Under the pieces are notes generated by a model. The model was not told the DNA's origin. It saw only the letters and a program-made list of their open reading frames with translations, and ran no database searches. Made by a program: the position numbers and the translations under genes. A stretch of DNA of 64,000 nt, from the NCBI RefSeq assembly GCF_000236905.1, contig NC_016521.1, positions 868,001 through 932,000 of the forward strand, given 5' to 3'. Positions 43,176-52,519 of this stretch are shown piece by piece (position 1 is the first letter of the stretch; the number at the start of each line of letters is the position of its first letter). This DNA comes from Tetrapisispora phaffii CBS 4417 (taxonomy: Eukaryota > Ascomycota > Saccharomycetes > Saccharomycetales > Saccharomycetaceae).

Positions 43176-43973
43176 TTATTTGAATCCCAATGCACAAATA
43201 TCCAAAGAAGTCATCTGATGTAATAGATCCTCAATTTTAGCATCTAACTGACCATTAGCATAATCGTCCCTTGATTGTTGATCTAAATACTGTTGAACTT
43301 GTGCCAAACGACTGTAACCGTCAGTACAGAATCTCATTTGAATTTTAACCAAAGCTTCAAAACTTGGATCGTAGTATGGCACTCTTAGTGCAATTAATTG
43401 TGGTAGTTCAGCCTTTAATTGATCATTCAAATTGTCAAAGACATCCTTGGCAAATTGTAATTCTTTTTCAGCTCTTGGTAATTTTGAGGAATCTTTAGCT
43501 GGTTTATCTACTAATCTCCTTACTTTAGCTTTAGCAGCATCATAATCTTGTTTTTTATGATCTCTTTTTTTAATACCTTCATCAATTTCTTTAAAATAAC
43601 TTGAAAACTTCGTAATTGGATCTAAAATAGTTTCTCTGAATGGACCATCTAATTGTTTCACAGTTTCACTATCGAAGTCTTGAACAGATTGTAAATAATA
43701 ATTACCCACGTTATAGCCACCACCACTTACGAATTTTGAATCATCATATAAGGAAGAAATAACTTCAGCAATAGTTACTTGTGATTGTGTGACTTGTCTT
43801 AAAGAATCTAAATAAGCTTTAGATTCTTTTTGTAAACTTTCACCAGATTTTTGTAATACCCTATAACGTCTTTCTTCAATATTGTATTCTTTATCGATAG
43901 TTTTATCGACATTTTTGATTATAACAGAGTTACCTGCTCTGTTGATAGCTTTCTTAAAACCGTCCCAAGACAT
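43176..43973 (-). CDS. RVS161: Rvs161, BAR-domain amphiphysin
   Basis: Rvs161 pairs with Rvs167 in a BAR heterodimer that bends membranes and drives scission of endocytic vesicles; it also acts in mating cell fusion. The 265-residue product has the same length as in S. cerevisiae and is nearly all BAR domain, from MSWDGFKKAINRAGNSVIIK to the C-terminal helix. There is no SH3 domain, which separates it from Rvs167. Conserved parts include RRYRVLQKSGESLQKESKAY and LRVPYYDPSFEALVKIQMRF. It is the YCR009C ortholog between SAT4 and ADY2. Confidence 0.98.
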   Translation of the reverse strand: MSWDGFKKAINRAGNSVIIKNVDKTIDKEYNIEERRYRVLQKSGESLQKESKAYLDSLRQVTQSQVTIAEVISSLYDDSKFVSGGGYNVGNYYLQSVQDFDSETVKQLDGPFRETILDPITKFSSYFKEIDEGIKKRDHKKQDYDAAKAKVRRLVDKPAKDSSKLPRAEKELQFAKDVFDNLNDQLKAELPQLIALRVPYYDPSFEALVKIQMRFCTDGYSRLAQVQQYLDQQSRDDYANGQLDAKIEDLLHQMTSLDICALGFK

Positions 43974-45068
43974 TTTCCCCTATATTTTTAAGTATTCTGA
44001 AGCTTATTGATTCAATTTTCCTCTATGGTTTTTGCAACTAAAAAAATAAATTATATATTAAATGATATTATAAACAATAAAATAGTAATATTTATATTTC
44101 AATATAAACTAATTTCCAAACCTTTTTTTTGAAATTATTAGTAGAAAATAAGAAAGAGAATATGAAAAATTAATGTGCTAGTTTTCTTTAATTTTTTAAT
44201 TTTTCAGGATCCTTTAAGTTTCGAGTTGTATTCAAGTTTCAACGGTCTATGTTCCATATACAAAACATCTTCAGTTAAGTCAACCAACTTTCATTATACT
44301 CTGTTAAGCTTTATTATTACAGTTGGAAAAAAATAATCAGAGAATAAAATAGATATATATATGTCAAATTGTCGCAGAAAAGATGTCAAATACAGAGTAT
44401 TAGGAACAAAAAAAACTACACGGAAACATCAGCATCAGAACTTCAACATTGCGGTTCTGCTGCTCTATAATCTCAATGTGAAGCGAACCGAAATAAATTG
44501 AAAATTCATTTTCAAAAAGAATAAAACGGGAAAGGAAGAGCGCACTTAATGGCAGAGGCAAAAGGAGGCTTGATGATAACGACGAGCAGAATGCTATAGT
44601 CCTATGATGGCTGGGTAATAGGTAAATAGAGTAATGCTATAGGAAATCATTTTAGACACCGATAAAGAACAGTTTAAAAAACGTCAAAGATGAAAAGAGA
44701 CATATTAATGAAACATACCTAAAACAAATGTCAGATTACTTCTATTGTGTCATTTTAAGTAAATTAAGTTAATATCATTATTAAATAATAGTGTCTTGAT
44801 CCTTTTCTTTAGTACTAAAAAAAATAAAGAATTATTAAACCAAATATTATGTATTAAATATAGTAGATATTAGTGCAATTTTGTCATGAAATACTTCTTT
44901 TTTCTTATTCATTTATTTTTTTTTTGCTTAGTAATTTGTCAAAAGACAAGTGAATCAATTAACTTTACTTTTCAAATTGCTATTAAAATTACCTAGAGGC
45001 CATCATATATTTTTTAACCATTAACCATTATTAAACTTGCTACAAAAAAAAGGCCATTTTTATTATTT
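43974..45068. other. RVS161 upstream and ADY2 downstream region
   Basis: The 1.1-kb spacer lies between two minus-strand genes. It is A+T-rich with a somewhat purine-rich stretch around 44520-44640. No gene or clear motif is visible. Confidence 0.6.
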
Positions 45069-45887
45069 TTAAATCAGAACGTGATCATTAGTTGGTAGTG
45101 CGAAAGGACGAGCTAAAACATACGAATTTTGTCTTGTTGCGACACCCGCATATGCATTATACCATGCAATGAAAGCTACAATGACTCCTAACACACCGCC
45201 GGCTCTTGTCGATCCAACACTTGCAGCGAATTCACCAATGGACAATAATAAGAATGTAACAGCTAATAAAAAGAATAATGCAAAGAACATTACTGTGGAT
45301 TTCATAGTACAGATAGTTAACCCAAATGTAAAAATTGCCCAACCTAATAAATAAAATCCTAATGCATCTTGTAATTGCGCTTCTTTACCTTCGTAAGCAG
45401 ATAAAATACCAAACCATGGAATATGAATTGCACCAAAACTTAACCAAAACCCACCATAAGAACATAATGCTGTACCACCAAAAGTATTTTCTAGAGCAAT
45501 TTCCCAAATGCCCGCAATTAATTGAACTAAACCACCGTAAAACATTGCCAAACCAACCACAACATTTGGTGTGGTGATACCTTGTGCTCTTGCATTAAAC
45601 ATTGATAATACAAAAGTTGTTAAAGCGAAAGCTGATAATCCTAACGGAGCAGGGTTTGCAAACTTGTGGGATGATGGTGGAGCTAAACCTGGTTGTAAAG
45701 TACCACCAAAAGCATCATACAAGTCAGCTTTTAAAAATTTTGTTCTGCCAATGTAAACATATTCATTATTTTCACCACTTGTATAAATTTTACCTAAATC
45801 TTCACTGCTATCATTTTTCATAGCTTGATTATCTTCATAGACATCGTTTGATGATGAGCGTACAACTTGTTCACTTTCAGAGACCAT
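45069..45887 (-). CDS. ADY2: Ady2/Ato1, acetate transporter
   Basis: Ady2 (Ato1) is a plasma-membrane acetate permease of the GPR1/FUN34/YaaH family, linked to ammonia export. The 272-residue product (283 in S. cerevisiae) has the family signature NPAPLGL at 78-84 and six expected helices, with SMFNARAQGI, FYGGLVQLIAGIWE and GFWLSFGAIHIPWFG. The ATG at 45887 (MVSESEQVV) is the first ATG. The frame stays open upstream through 22 AAT/AAC codons to a TTG at 45974, but that tract is best read as 5' leader. Two TTACCCCAATTT elements upstream may be Adr1 sites. It is the YCR010C ortholog beside RVS161. Confidence 0.95.
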   Translation of the reverse strand: MVSESEQVVRSSSNDVYEDNQAMKNDSSEDLGKIYTSGENNEYVYIGRTKFLKADLYDAFGGTLQPGLAPPSSHKFANPAPLGLSAFALTTFVLSMFNARAQGITTPNVVVGLAMFYGGLVQLIAGIWEIALENTFGGTALCSYGGFWLSFGAIHIPWFGILSAYEGKEAQLQDALGFYLLGWAIFTFGLTICTMKSTVMFFALFFLLAVTFLLLSIGEFAASVGSTRAGGVLGVIVAFIAWYNAYAGVATRQNSYVLARPFALPTNDHVLI

Positions 45888-45888
45888 A

Positions 45889-45953
<65 letters not shown>
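45888..45953. repeat. (ATT)n / (AAT)n microsatellite touching the ADY2 start
   Basis: The 66-bp tract is 22 trinucleotides, all ATT except one GTT. It ends at the base before the ADY2 ATG, so on the coding strand it reads as AAT repeats in the 5' leader. Confidence 0.95.
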
Positions 45954-46506
45954 TAGTTTCTTTTTTTGATCCAATGTAATTAACTTTTCTTTTTTAACGT
46001 TTGTAATTATTTAGTTATTAATTCTAAAAATTGCAGTATACTTTTATTATTATTTCATATAGAGATAAAATAAATATGAATAGAATATAAAAATTTAAAA
46101 TGAGAATTATAAACAAAACAGATTTTATTTAAATCAGATAAAATAACTGCTCCTATATATACATACAAGTATATTTTTTAATTGTCGAGTACCTTGAAAC
46201 CAACAACCAATAATATTATAAATTTTAATTAAAGAATGACACAAATACTCAATATAAGAAAAAGTAAGTGTTAATTCAACAATATATTAAATGGAGTAAT
46301 ATGGCAATACAGTACAAAATTCAACAACTTTTGAAGAAGTAGGATGTATTAATTAAACTCAAGATCTTCCAAATTGAATTGCATTGTCCCTTTATCACAA
46401 TTCATTTGCAGGTACTGATACAAACATCGACATTACTAATAAAAAGATCGGCGGCTAAGTTCTATTAGTATCATACTATTCGAGATTTGAGACTACGAAC
46501 TGTTCC

Positions 46507-46538
46507 CTGACGGTAGATCATGTATGATCTACCGTCAG
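46507..46538. repeat. Perfect 15-bp-arm inverted repeat
   Basis: CTGACGGTAGATCAT (46507-46521) is followed after GT by its exact reverse complement (46524-46538). It lies about 620 bp upstream of ADY2 and 670 bp past the RPC34 stop. Its role is unknown. Confidence 0.95.
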
Positions 46539-46747
46539 ATTCAACAAAAATAATAAAAACAACAAAAGAATGACTGACAAAAATATTAATTAAAAGTTAA
46601 AGGGATTACTAATAATCACGAGTACAACTTTCATTAATGAAAGAAATAAAACTGCTATTGCCAATTATCGGAATTACAAGATATTTAAAGATAACTGCAG
46701 AGAAACAACAAATAAATTATGGATCAATGGAAATTTAATTAATTAAA

Positions 46748-46844
46748 ATTACCCCAATTTCCTAAAATTAATTGTACTATTATTTATCATCTACTCTCTA
46801 TTGATTTCGTGAATGTGTTTCGTTATAAATCATTACCCCAATTT
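46748..46844. promoter_or_regulatory. Two ATTACCCCAATTT elements, candidate Adr1 sites
   Basis: The 13-bp word ATTACCCCAATTT occurs exactly at 46748-46760 and 46832-46844. Its core CCCCAA is TTGGGG on the other strand and matches the Adr1 consensus TTGGRG. ADY2 is an Adr1/Cat8-controlled gene in S. cerevisiae. The distance of about 860-960 bp from the ATG makes this tentative. Confidence 0.4.
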
Positions 46845-47206
46845 TTATCTTTTTTTTGACTATTACATAATAACATATTAATGACGGTCATTTTTTTTTT
46901 CTATAATTTTTAATTTTAATTTTTTAAAAAGAGCGGTTCTTAAGAACAAAGGAGATGAGATTACTATTACTGTTCTCTCTGAATGTAGAAAAATAAAGAT
47001 ACATTAATAATATTTTACATTAAGTATTACTGATCTTAGGTTTTCAAATAAAACAACATTTCTGTTGCAACATTCAATATATCTCTGCATTACTTTTTTT
47101 ATACTTGCATAAAAAGATAGTCTTTATTCTATTTAATGACATTTATAATTGTATATAAATATGGGGTCTGCAACTTAGTTTATTCTATGTTTATCTTTTG
47201 TTTGTT

Positions 47207-48289
47207 CTATAAAACCCATTCATCAAAATAAACTGCTTCTTTATCTTGTTGAGATGCTGGTAAATAATTATAATGATTGAAAATGGAAAACTCATTTTCT
47301 TCTATGTCCATTAGATTATTTTTGATTTTGTTTGGTTGTTGTATTGATTTTGTAGTTTCCGACGTAGTCTCGTCTTCTTTCTTTATTTGAATACTATTTT
47401 CATTATTATCACCATTTGATATACTAGTACTCGTACTGCTACTGGTGATATTATTATTATTAGTTAATTGCAATACACTTTGTAATGTTACTCTATAGCA
47501 ATCATGCTGTGTCTTTTCAAGTTTATCATCATAAACTAATACTTCACATAATGATCTTATATTATCTATATTCAATTCAACATTAGCAACTTGTGCATTA
47601 CTTATAAAATTTAATATTTCTTCAGCGGTTGAATAGTTTTTAACATGTGGTGCATATAATGTTTTCTTCCCATTTTCATTAGAAAAATTCTTAAATCCAT
47701 TTGGAAATGATTTTTCAGACACATATCTCCATACAATTGTCAACAAACTATTAATAAATTCAACGTCTAACTCACTATCGGTAAACCACGGCCCACCTGT
47801 AATGTCTATTGATGGTTGTAAATTGTATAACATATAGATTTTTCTTGTTGGGTACTTAACACTCTTAACACTCTTGACGTATCTTTGAGATTCCAATGAC
47901 TTTAGACATTTAAGAACAACATGTTGATGCAAGTTAGTCCTGGCTTTAATAGTCTTAGTCCATATACCTTCTCTTCCACTAGCTTCAATATAAGAGTACA
48001 CTAACGATTCTTCTGCGGTCATGGTAGATTTTTTAGCAGCTTCACTGATGTCAACGGCTTGGAATTTTAATTCATTGTTTTGTTTCACTAGTTTAATCAA
48101 ATTTTTATTCAATAGTTCTTGAATTAATATCATTAAATCACTTAATGATGATATGTTTGATAAGTCCTGCAGTTCCTGTTGTGTAAACAATGTTTTATCA
48201 ATATTTTTAACCATACCGTTGTGTAGATTTTTTGCAGAATCTGACAGCTCAATGGTAGCACTTTTTGCCAATCCACTCATGCTACTCAT
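47207..48289 (-). CDS. RPC34: Rpc34, RNA polymerase III subunit C34
   Basis: Rpc34 is part of the Rpc82-Rpc34-Rpc31 subcomplex that contacts TFIIIB and opens Pol III promoters. The 360-residue product (317 in S. cerevisiae) has tandem winged-helix domains in the first ~160 residues with YSYIEASGREGIWTKTIKAR and VVLKCLKSLESQRYVKSVKS, nearly identical to the S. cerevisiae protein. The C-terminal domain contains FTDSELDVEFINSLLTIVWR and ends VYFDEWVL. The extra length is a Ser/Thr/Asn-rich insert near residue 280-330. Start at 48289 or the next ATG three codons later cannot be separated. A PAC-like box lies just upstream. It is the YNR003C ortholog. Confidence 0.97.
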   Translation of the reverse strand: MSSMSGLAKSATIELSDSAKNLHNGMVKNIDKTLFTQQELQDLSNISSLSDLMILIQELLNKNLIKLVKQNNELKFQAVDISEAAKKSTMTAEESLVYSYIEASGREGIWTKTIKARTNLHQHVVLKCLKSLESQRYVKSVKSVKYPTRKIYMLYNLQPSIDITGGPWFTDSELDVEFINSLLTIVWRYVSEKSFPNGFKNFSNENGKKTLYAPHVKNYSTAEEILNFISNAQVANVELNIDNIRSLCEVLVYDDKLEKTQHDCYRVTLQSVLQLTNNNNITSSSTSTSISNGDNNENSIQIKKEDETTSETTKSIQQPNKIKNNLMDIEENEFSIFNHYNYLPASQQDKEAVYFDEWVL

Positions 48290-48592
48290 TGCTGGTTGTT
48301 TTATTCGAGTTACTGATTGTGAGGATCAATATAGTGTTACGTTTATTGTTAAACTTAAATATGAATTTCAACTAGCTCATCGATTTATTTGATTTGAAAT
48401 TTTTTTTATCGCTAAAGATTCATGATCGTGATATTCACATTTTCGTACATGATGAGGTTATTTCTCCCCATCGATGAATAATTCTATTTAATTTTAAGGT
48501 AAGAAAAGAGACACTTTGTAAAGGAAGATACATAATGCTAAGGCCATGGATTTTAATATATTGTACACAAGCTATAAAACACGAGATTCCAT
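48290..48592. other. RPC34 promoter and CTO1 downstream region
   Basis: The 303-bp spacer holds the RPC34 promoter with a PAC-like box at 48374-48382. SWM2, the S. cerevisiae neighbour of RPC34 (YNR004W), is not present here. Confidence 0.65.
48374..48401 (-). promoter_or_regulatory. PAC-like box with T-rich RRPE-like element at RPC34
   Basis: On the minus strand CGATGAGCT (48382-48374) matches 9 of 10 positions of the long PAC form GCGATGAGCT. An AAATTT-type run follows upstream (about 48395-48405 on the plus strand). The box lies about 90 bp from the ATG. PAC was first named from RNA polymerase I and III subunit genes. Confidence 0.6.
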
Positions 48593-49606
48593 TTAAATTA
48601 TTAATTTTACAAAAACGTTCCAATTTTTGGCAAGGTATACATACCTATCACTTCCTTTATATTTTTCAAAGAGTTTAACAAATTGAACATTCTCATTTTG
48701 AATATAATTTTTTATAACTTCATTATTAGCATTTAATAAGTTTCTTACGATTTTCAAAAATTTAACTTTATTTTTTTCTGAACTCGAAGGATCTAATAAC
48801 AATATTCCATTGACATCAGGTTGCAATATACTTAATAAATCAGTCTCACTATCACCTACGAACCACAGTAGTTTCCCAGAAGCGTTGTATTTCTGAGATA
48901 AATTATTTAATATCCTAAATTTATCTGACCCAGTAACAGAGTTTCTACTAAAATCGCCTGTGTAAAATTCTTCGTTTGAATGATCCAATAGTAAATCGTT
49001 GCAATAAATGTTTTCCAATTTAATTGTTTCATCTTTTGATTTATCATGAATTCCATTAATCAAATTATAAATAAATTCCTTTGACCAATTAATTGAAATG
49101 ATATAGAGATTATTTTCATCTTTATTTGCCTTCCTAAATTCAAAGATATAGTGTTTGAATTCTTTTCTGATCAGATTAGATCCATTTTGGTCTAATGATT
49201 TTAAATAATTTTTCAAATCATCAATTGAGATTCCTGCAAAGGTACCATTATTTACAATATTATCAACAGATTTCAACTCAATTAATTCTTTCAGTTCATC
49301 TTGATACTGTATCTCAGCATTTAATTTACTTAAATAGTTTACTCTGGTATTATTTTGATCAAATTCAAGGATTGGTAATTTTCTTTTGATACTATTTATA
49401 TTCTTTGAATATACTTCCATATAATAATTCACAAAATACTCCCAATCAGGAATACTTTTTAAGGGAGCATTCGATTGACATTTGTTATTGCTCGATCTAT
49501 AAGCTTGTGATCTTACGAAATAGGGCAACTTAGATAGCACTGCAATTGTATCATCGTATGTAATAGTTTCATCAAAATCGGCTATGATAATATTTCTATT
49601 TGTCAT
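48593..49606 (-). CDS. CTO1: Cto1-like HAD-family phosphatase
   Basis: This is a haloacid-dehalogenase-type hydrolase related to S. cerevisiae Cto1 (YCR015C, 317 residues), a gene tied to cold tolerance whose substrate is unknown. The 337-residue product opens with the HAD nucleophile motif ADFDETITY (Asp10, Asp12) and ends its Rossmann core with the metal motif WFVGDSETDLLSI. A helical cap lies between them (about 60-190). There is no signal peptide. Position after ADY2 and beside RPC34 matches the merged YCR010C-YCR015C and YNR003C order; ADP1, PGK1 and POL4, which lie between in S. cerevisiae, are missing. Confidence 0.85.
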   Translation of the reverse strand: MTNRNIIIADFDETITYDDTIAVLSKLPYFVRSQAYRSSNNKCQSNAPLKSIPDWEYFVNYYMEVYSKNINSIKRKLPILEFDQNNTRVNYLSKLNAEIQYQDELKELIELKSVDNIVNNGTFAGISIDDLKNYLKSLDQNGSNLIRKEFKHYIFEFRKANKDENNLYIISINWSKEFIYNLINGIHDKSKDETIKLENIYCNDLLLDHSNEEFYTGDFSRNSVTGSDKFRILNNLSQKYNASGKLLWFVGDSETDLLSILQPDVNGILLLDPSSSEKNKVKFLKIVRNLLNANNEVIKNYIQNENVQFVKLFEKYKGSDRYVYLAKNWNVFVKLII

Positions 49607-51675
49607 TGAGCTTATGTATACTTTGTACTGATATTTGAACTTTGCCTACTTAGCACAATTGTATTTGTCAACGATAAACTGGTTTATTAATATATAAACT
49701 ATACATAACGCACCACCATTTACTAAGTTTTGATTTTAAAATAGTTTTGATTTTAGCTTGACGAGCACATTATAACAGTTCACATATCGGCAAGTTATAA
49801 ACCCTGAGCGAAAAAGAAGATACAAAGTCAAGAAGTACAATTACTATTTTGATAACTATATATGTTCACACACTTCTATATCAATCCAAATTAGAAAAAA
49901 TTAGATGAACCAACTCAAACCGGTGTGATAATATTTCTGTCTATGCAGACAATACGACTATATATGTATTCATGAGAATTTGGATACACCATATATTTAG
50001 GTATCGATTGCAATATATAAATGATAATTTTTTTAATTCAAAACAAGAAAAGATAAGAAAAGAATTTTTCTCTAAATAAGAAAGAGGTAATTTAAGTAAT
50101 TGTATAATTATATTTAAAAAACATGTTAAGTTTATATAGTAATGAAAAGTAAACCTTTTCCATATGTTAAAATTAAATACGCTTTGATAGAAAATTTTTT
50201 ATCTAGTTTTTGTTTTTCTTTTAAATATATCAAATGTCACAGTTACCCGCCTATAATCATTATTTACTGAGAAGGGTATATAATAAGATGTCACGACTAT
50301 TAATCTAGAAATAGATTATAATCTGACATTATCTTAACATACCTGGAAAACAGTTGTAATAAAACAACTACAACAAGAACAGTATATGTCGTATATTTAA
50401 TGGATTAATTCGAAGATAGTAAAATGTTAATTAACTTAATTGCCCTTACCTTTATTATTTAATTCTATTTTAGAGTTTGCAATAAGCAATCAACGGTGTT
50501 AGGTACCTGAACCCCGTCGTTTTTTTGTTTTTCTTCATTTTCTATGAAAAACCTTAATACAAATTCGTTGAGAATATTAAAGAATGAATGAATGACCTTA
50601 TTTGTTTTTTCCTCCACTTTCTATCATTAAATTGAAATGATACGTAATCAATAAACAATGAACCATCGGACGACAGTGGAGCGTTCGATATTTATTATTA
50701 TAATAATTTACATGTTTCATATTTGGGTATGTGGAGAAGATATCAGCATCTTAATAATACAGATAGAAACTGATAAACAAAAAAACGCAGACAAGACACA
50801 GCACAACATAACACAACCCTTGAATTGAGTTCATTTTTAAAGTAAGTGAATGACCTCAAAAGAGGACTTGCACCTTACCAATCCGTTTGATTATTGAAAA
50901 GAAACAATAGAAAATTCGTAGACATACTTGTGACAACCCGTATGATATGTCCAACTATTGAGAACAAAACATCTATATTAGGTCAACTCATTAGATTCGT
51001 TAGATCCTGCAAACACAACTACACTCATTGTAGTTAAGTGTACCATTTCTTTAAGCTCCTTATCGTAGTTTATAGTCTCAGTTTCCCCGAACACCGCTTA
51101 GGAAAAAACTTTCTTTTCATTTATGGATTATTACTGCGATGCTTTCCAAAACAGCTGCCCGTAACCATTTTCTCTATAGAAGAAACATTTGCCTGTAAAC
51201 TATGATTCATGAAAACGTACGGCTTTTGGTCAACAAAAAAACCGAAAAAATATAATATAGAGCGATAGTAATATTATGATGAACGGGTGGTTGGTCTCCT
51301 CACTTTCTTTCCTTTCCCAATTGGAATGACTATATACCTGAATTGAGAAAAAAAAAGAGGGGAAACTGAGGAGATGTCTTGAATGTAGAAACTCGAATTA
51401 TGTCATTGTAGAAATAACTACCCGTTAGGTCAATCTCTTTCTGGCCTGTAATCCTCTGTGTAGAAAGTGAACAGGCAAGACTATGTAATGACCAAAAAAA
51501 ACAGTATTATTACTTTTTATGTTCAGAAGACAGATTCCCGACGGGAAAGATCTCTCTATAACAAGCCCCACAACAAAACATGAACTGTTCTGCTTTCTTT
51601 TCTTGCCACTCTTTCTCTTTTGGAGTCATTCAAATTATAAGGGACAAACATAGTACCATGTTCTTCTCTCGGTAA

Positions 51676-51806
51676 TCTTCCGATTTTCTTTACCAAGTTC
51701 TCTCGCGTTTGTTGGAGGGTATTCTGTTTTTCGGAGTAGTATTTTTCTCCGACAATTCTCTAACAACAAAATAAACTTAATAAATTTCCTGCATAAGGGC
51801 GGAGAA
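51676..51806. promoter_or_regulatory. Cluster of four Rgt1-type sites
   Basis: Motifs matching CGGANNA or its complement TNNTCCG are TCTTCCG (51676-51682), CGGAGTA (51732-51738), TTCTCCG (51745-51751) and CGGAGAA (51800-51806). They lie 715-845 bp upstream of the transporter ATG. Rgt1 represses hexose-transporter genes through clusters of this motif. Confidence 0.6.
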
Positions 51807-51848
51807 ATAGACGCACAAACGGATTTACCGATCATGGAATTTTTTTAG

Positions 51849-52032
51849 CCCCACATTTTTTTAAAATTAATTCCTTCACCCACTTTTTTTCCAGATTTTT
51901 TTATTATTACATTTTAGTCGCACACATTTTGTTTGATTAACATTCTCAAACGTAATTGTCGGATTTTCCTTTCTATACGAACGTTTCTAACAATTTAATG
52001 AAATAGTCATTTTCTATACCTACCCCAGATAA
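51849..52032. promoter_or_regulatory. Two Mig1-type sites upstream of the glucose transporter
   Basis: CCCCACATTT (51849-51858) and CCCCAGATAA (52023-52032) both fit the complement of the Mig1 consensus WWWWSYGGGG exactly, including the A+T box. They lie about 670 and 490 bp upstream of the ATG and suggest glucose repression. Confidence 0.55.
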
Positions 52033-52519
52033 AATGGGTCTAAGCATTTTAAGAATTAGATACATTTTAGAATTAACATCTGCAGTATAGTAAATAAAAA
52101 TAAGTATACATACAATAATATTCATACATTATACATCGACAAGTTACAGAGCCTATATTTTTAATTGATTTTCTTTAAAATTAATAGAGGATCTTCTTTA
52201 ATTTTAATAGATGCACCTTAAAGCTATCCAATACTTGGAGTTTTTATTCAACAAAAAAAAACATATAGTTAATCACCAACAAAGAACAATTCAGAGACAT
52301 CTGGAATACAAGTTCAAAATAATTAAATTAATGATATATAAAGAGGTGATAATTACATAAAATATCGATCTGGATCTTTACTTCATTCTAACTTCTATAT
52401 ATTTATTATATCTTAGTTTATAAGTAAAATAAAATATCATACAAAAATTACAAATATACAACGCATATAATTAATTCAAATTTAAACACAAATACAAATC
52501 CAAAACAGTAAAAATAATA

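Larger units (their letters stand above)
45954..47206. other. ADY2 promoter and RPC34 downstream region
   Basis: The 1.25-kb A+T-rich spacer contains a perfect hairpin at 46507-46538 and two copies of ATTACCCCAATTT (46748-46760 and 46832-46844). No gene is visible. Confidence 0.65.
49607..52519. other. 2.9-kb intergenic region, CTO1 and glucose-transporter promoters
   Basis: This long divergent spacer has no credible protein gene. It contains a stable hairpin at 51013-51041, a cluster of four Rgt1-type CGGANNA motifs at 51676-51806, a fifth at 50667-50673, and two Mig1-type sites at 51849-51858 and 52023-52032. As I recall, S. cerevisiae has the snoRNA gene SNR33 close to CTO1; I could not identify it here. 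Confidence 0.55.
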
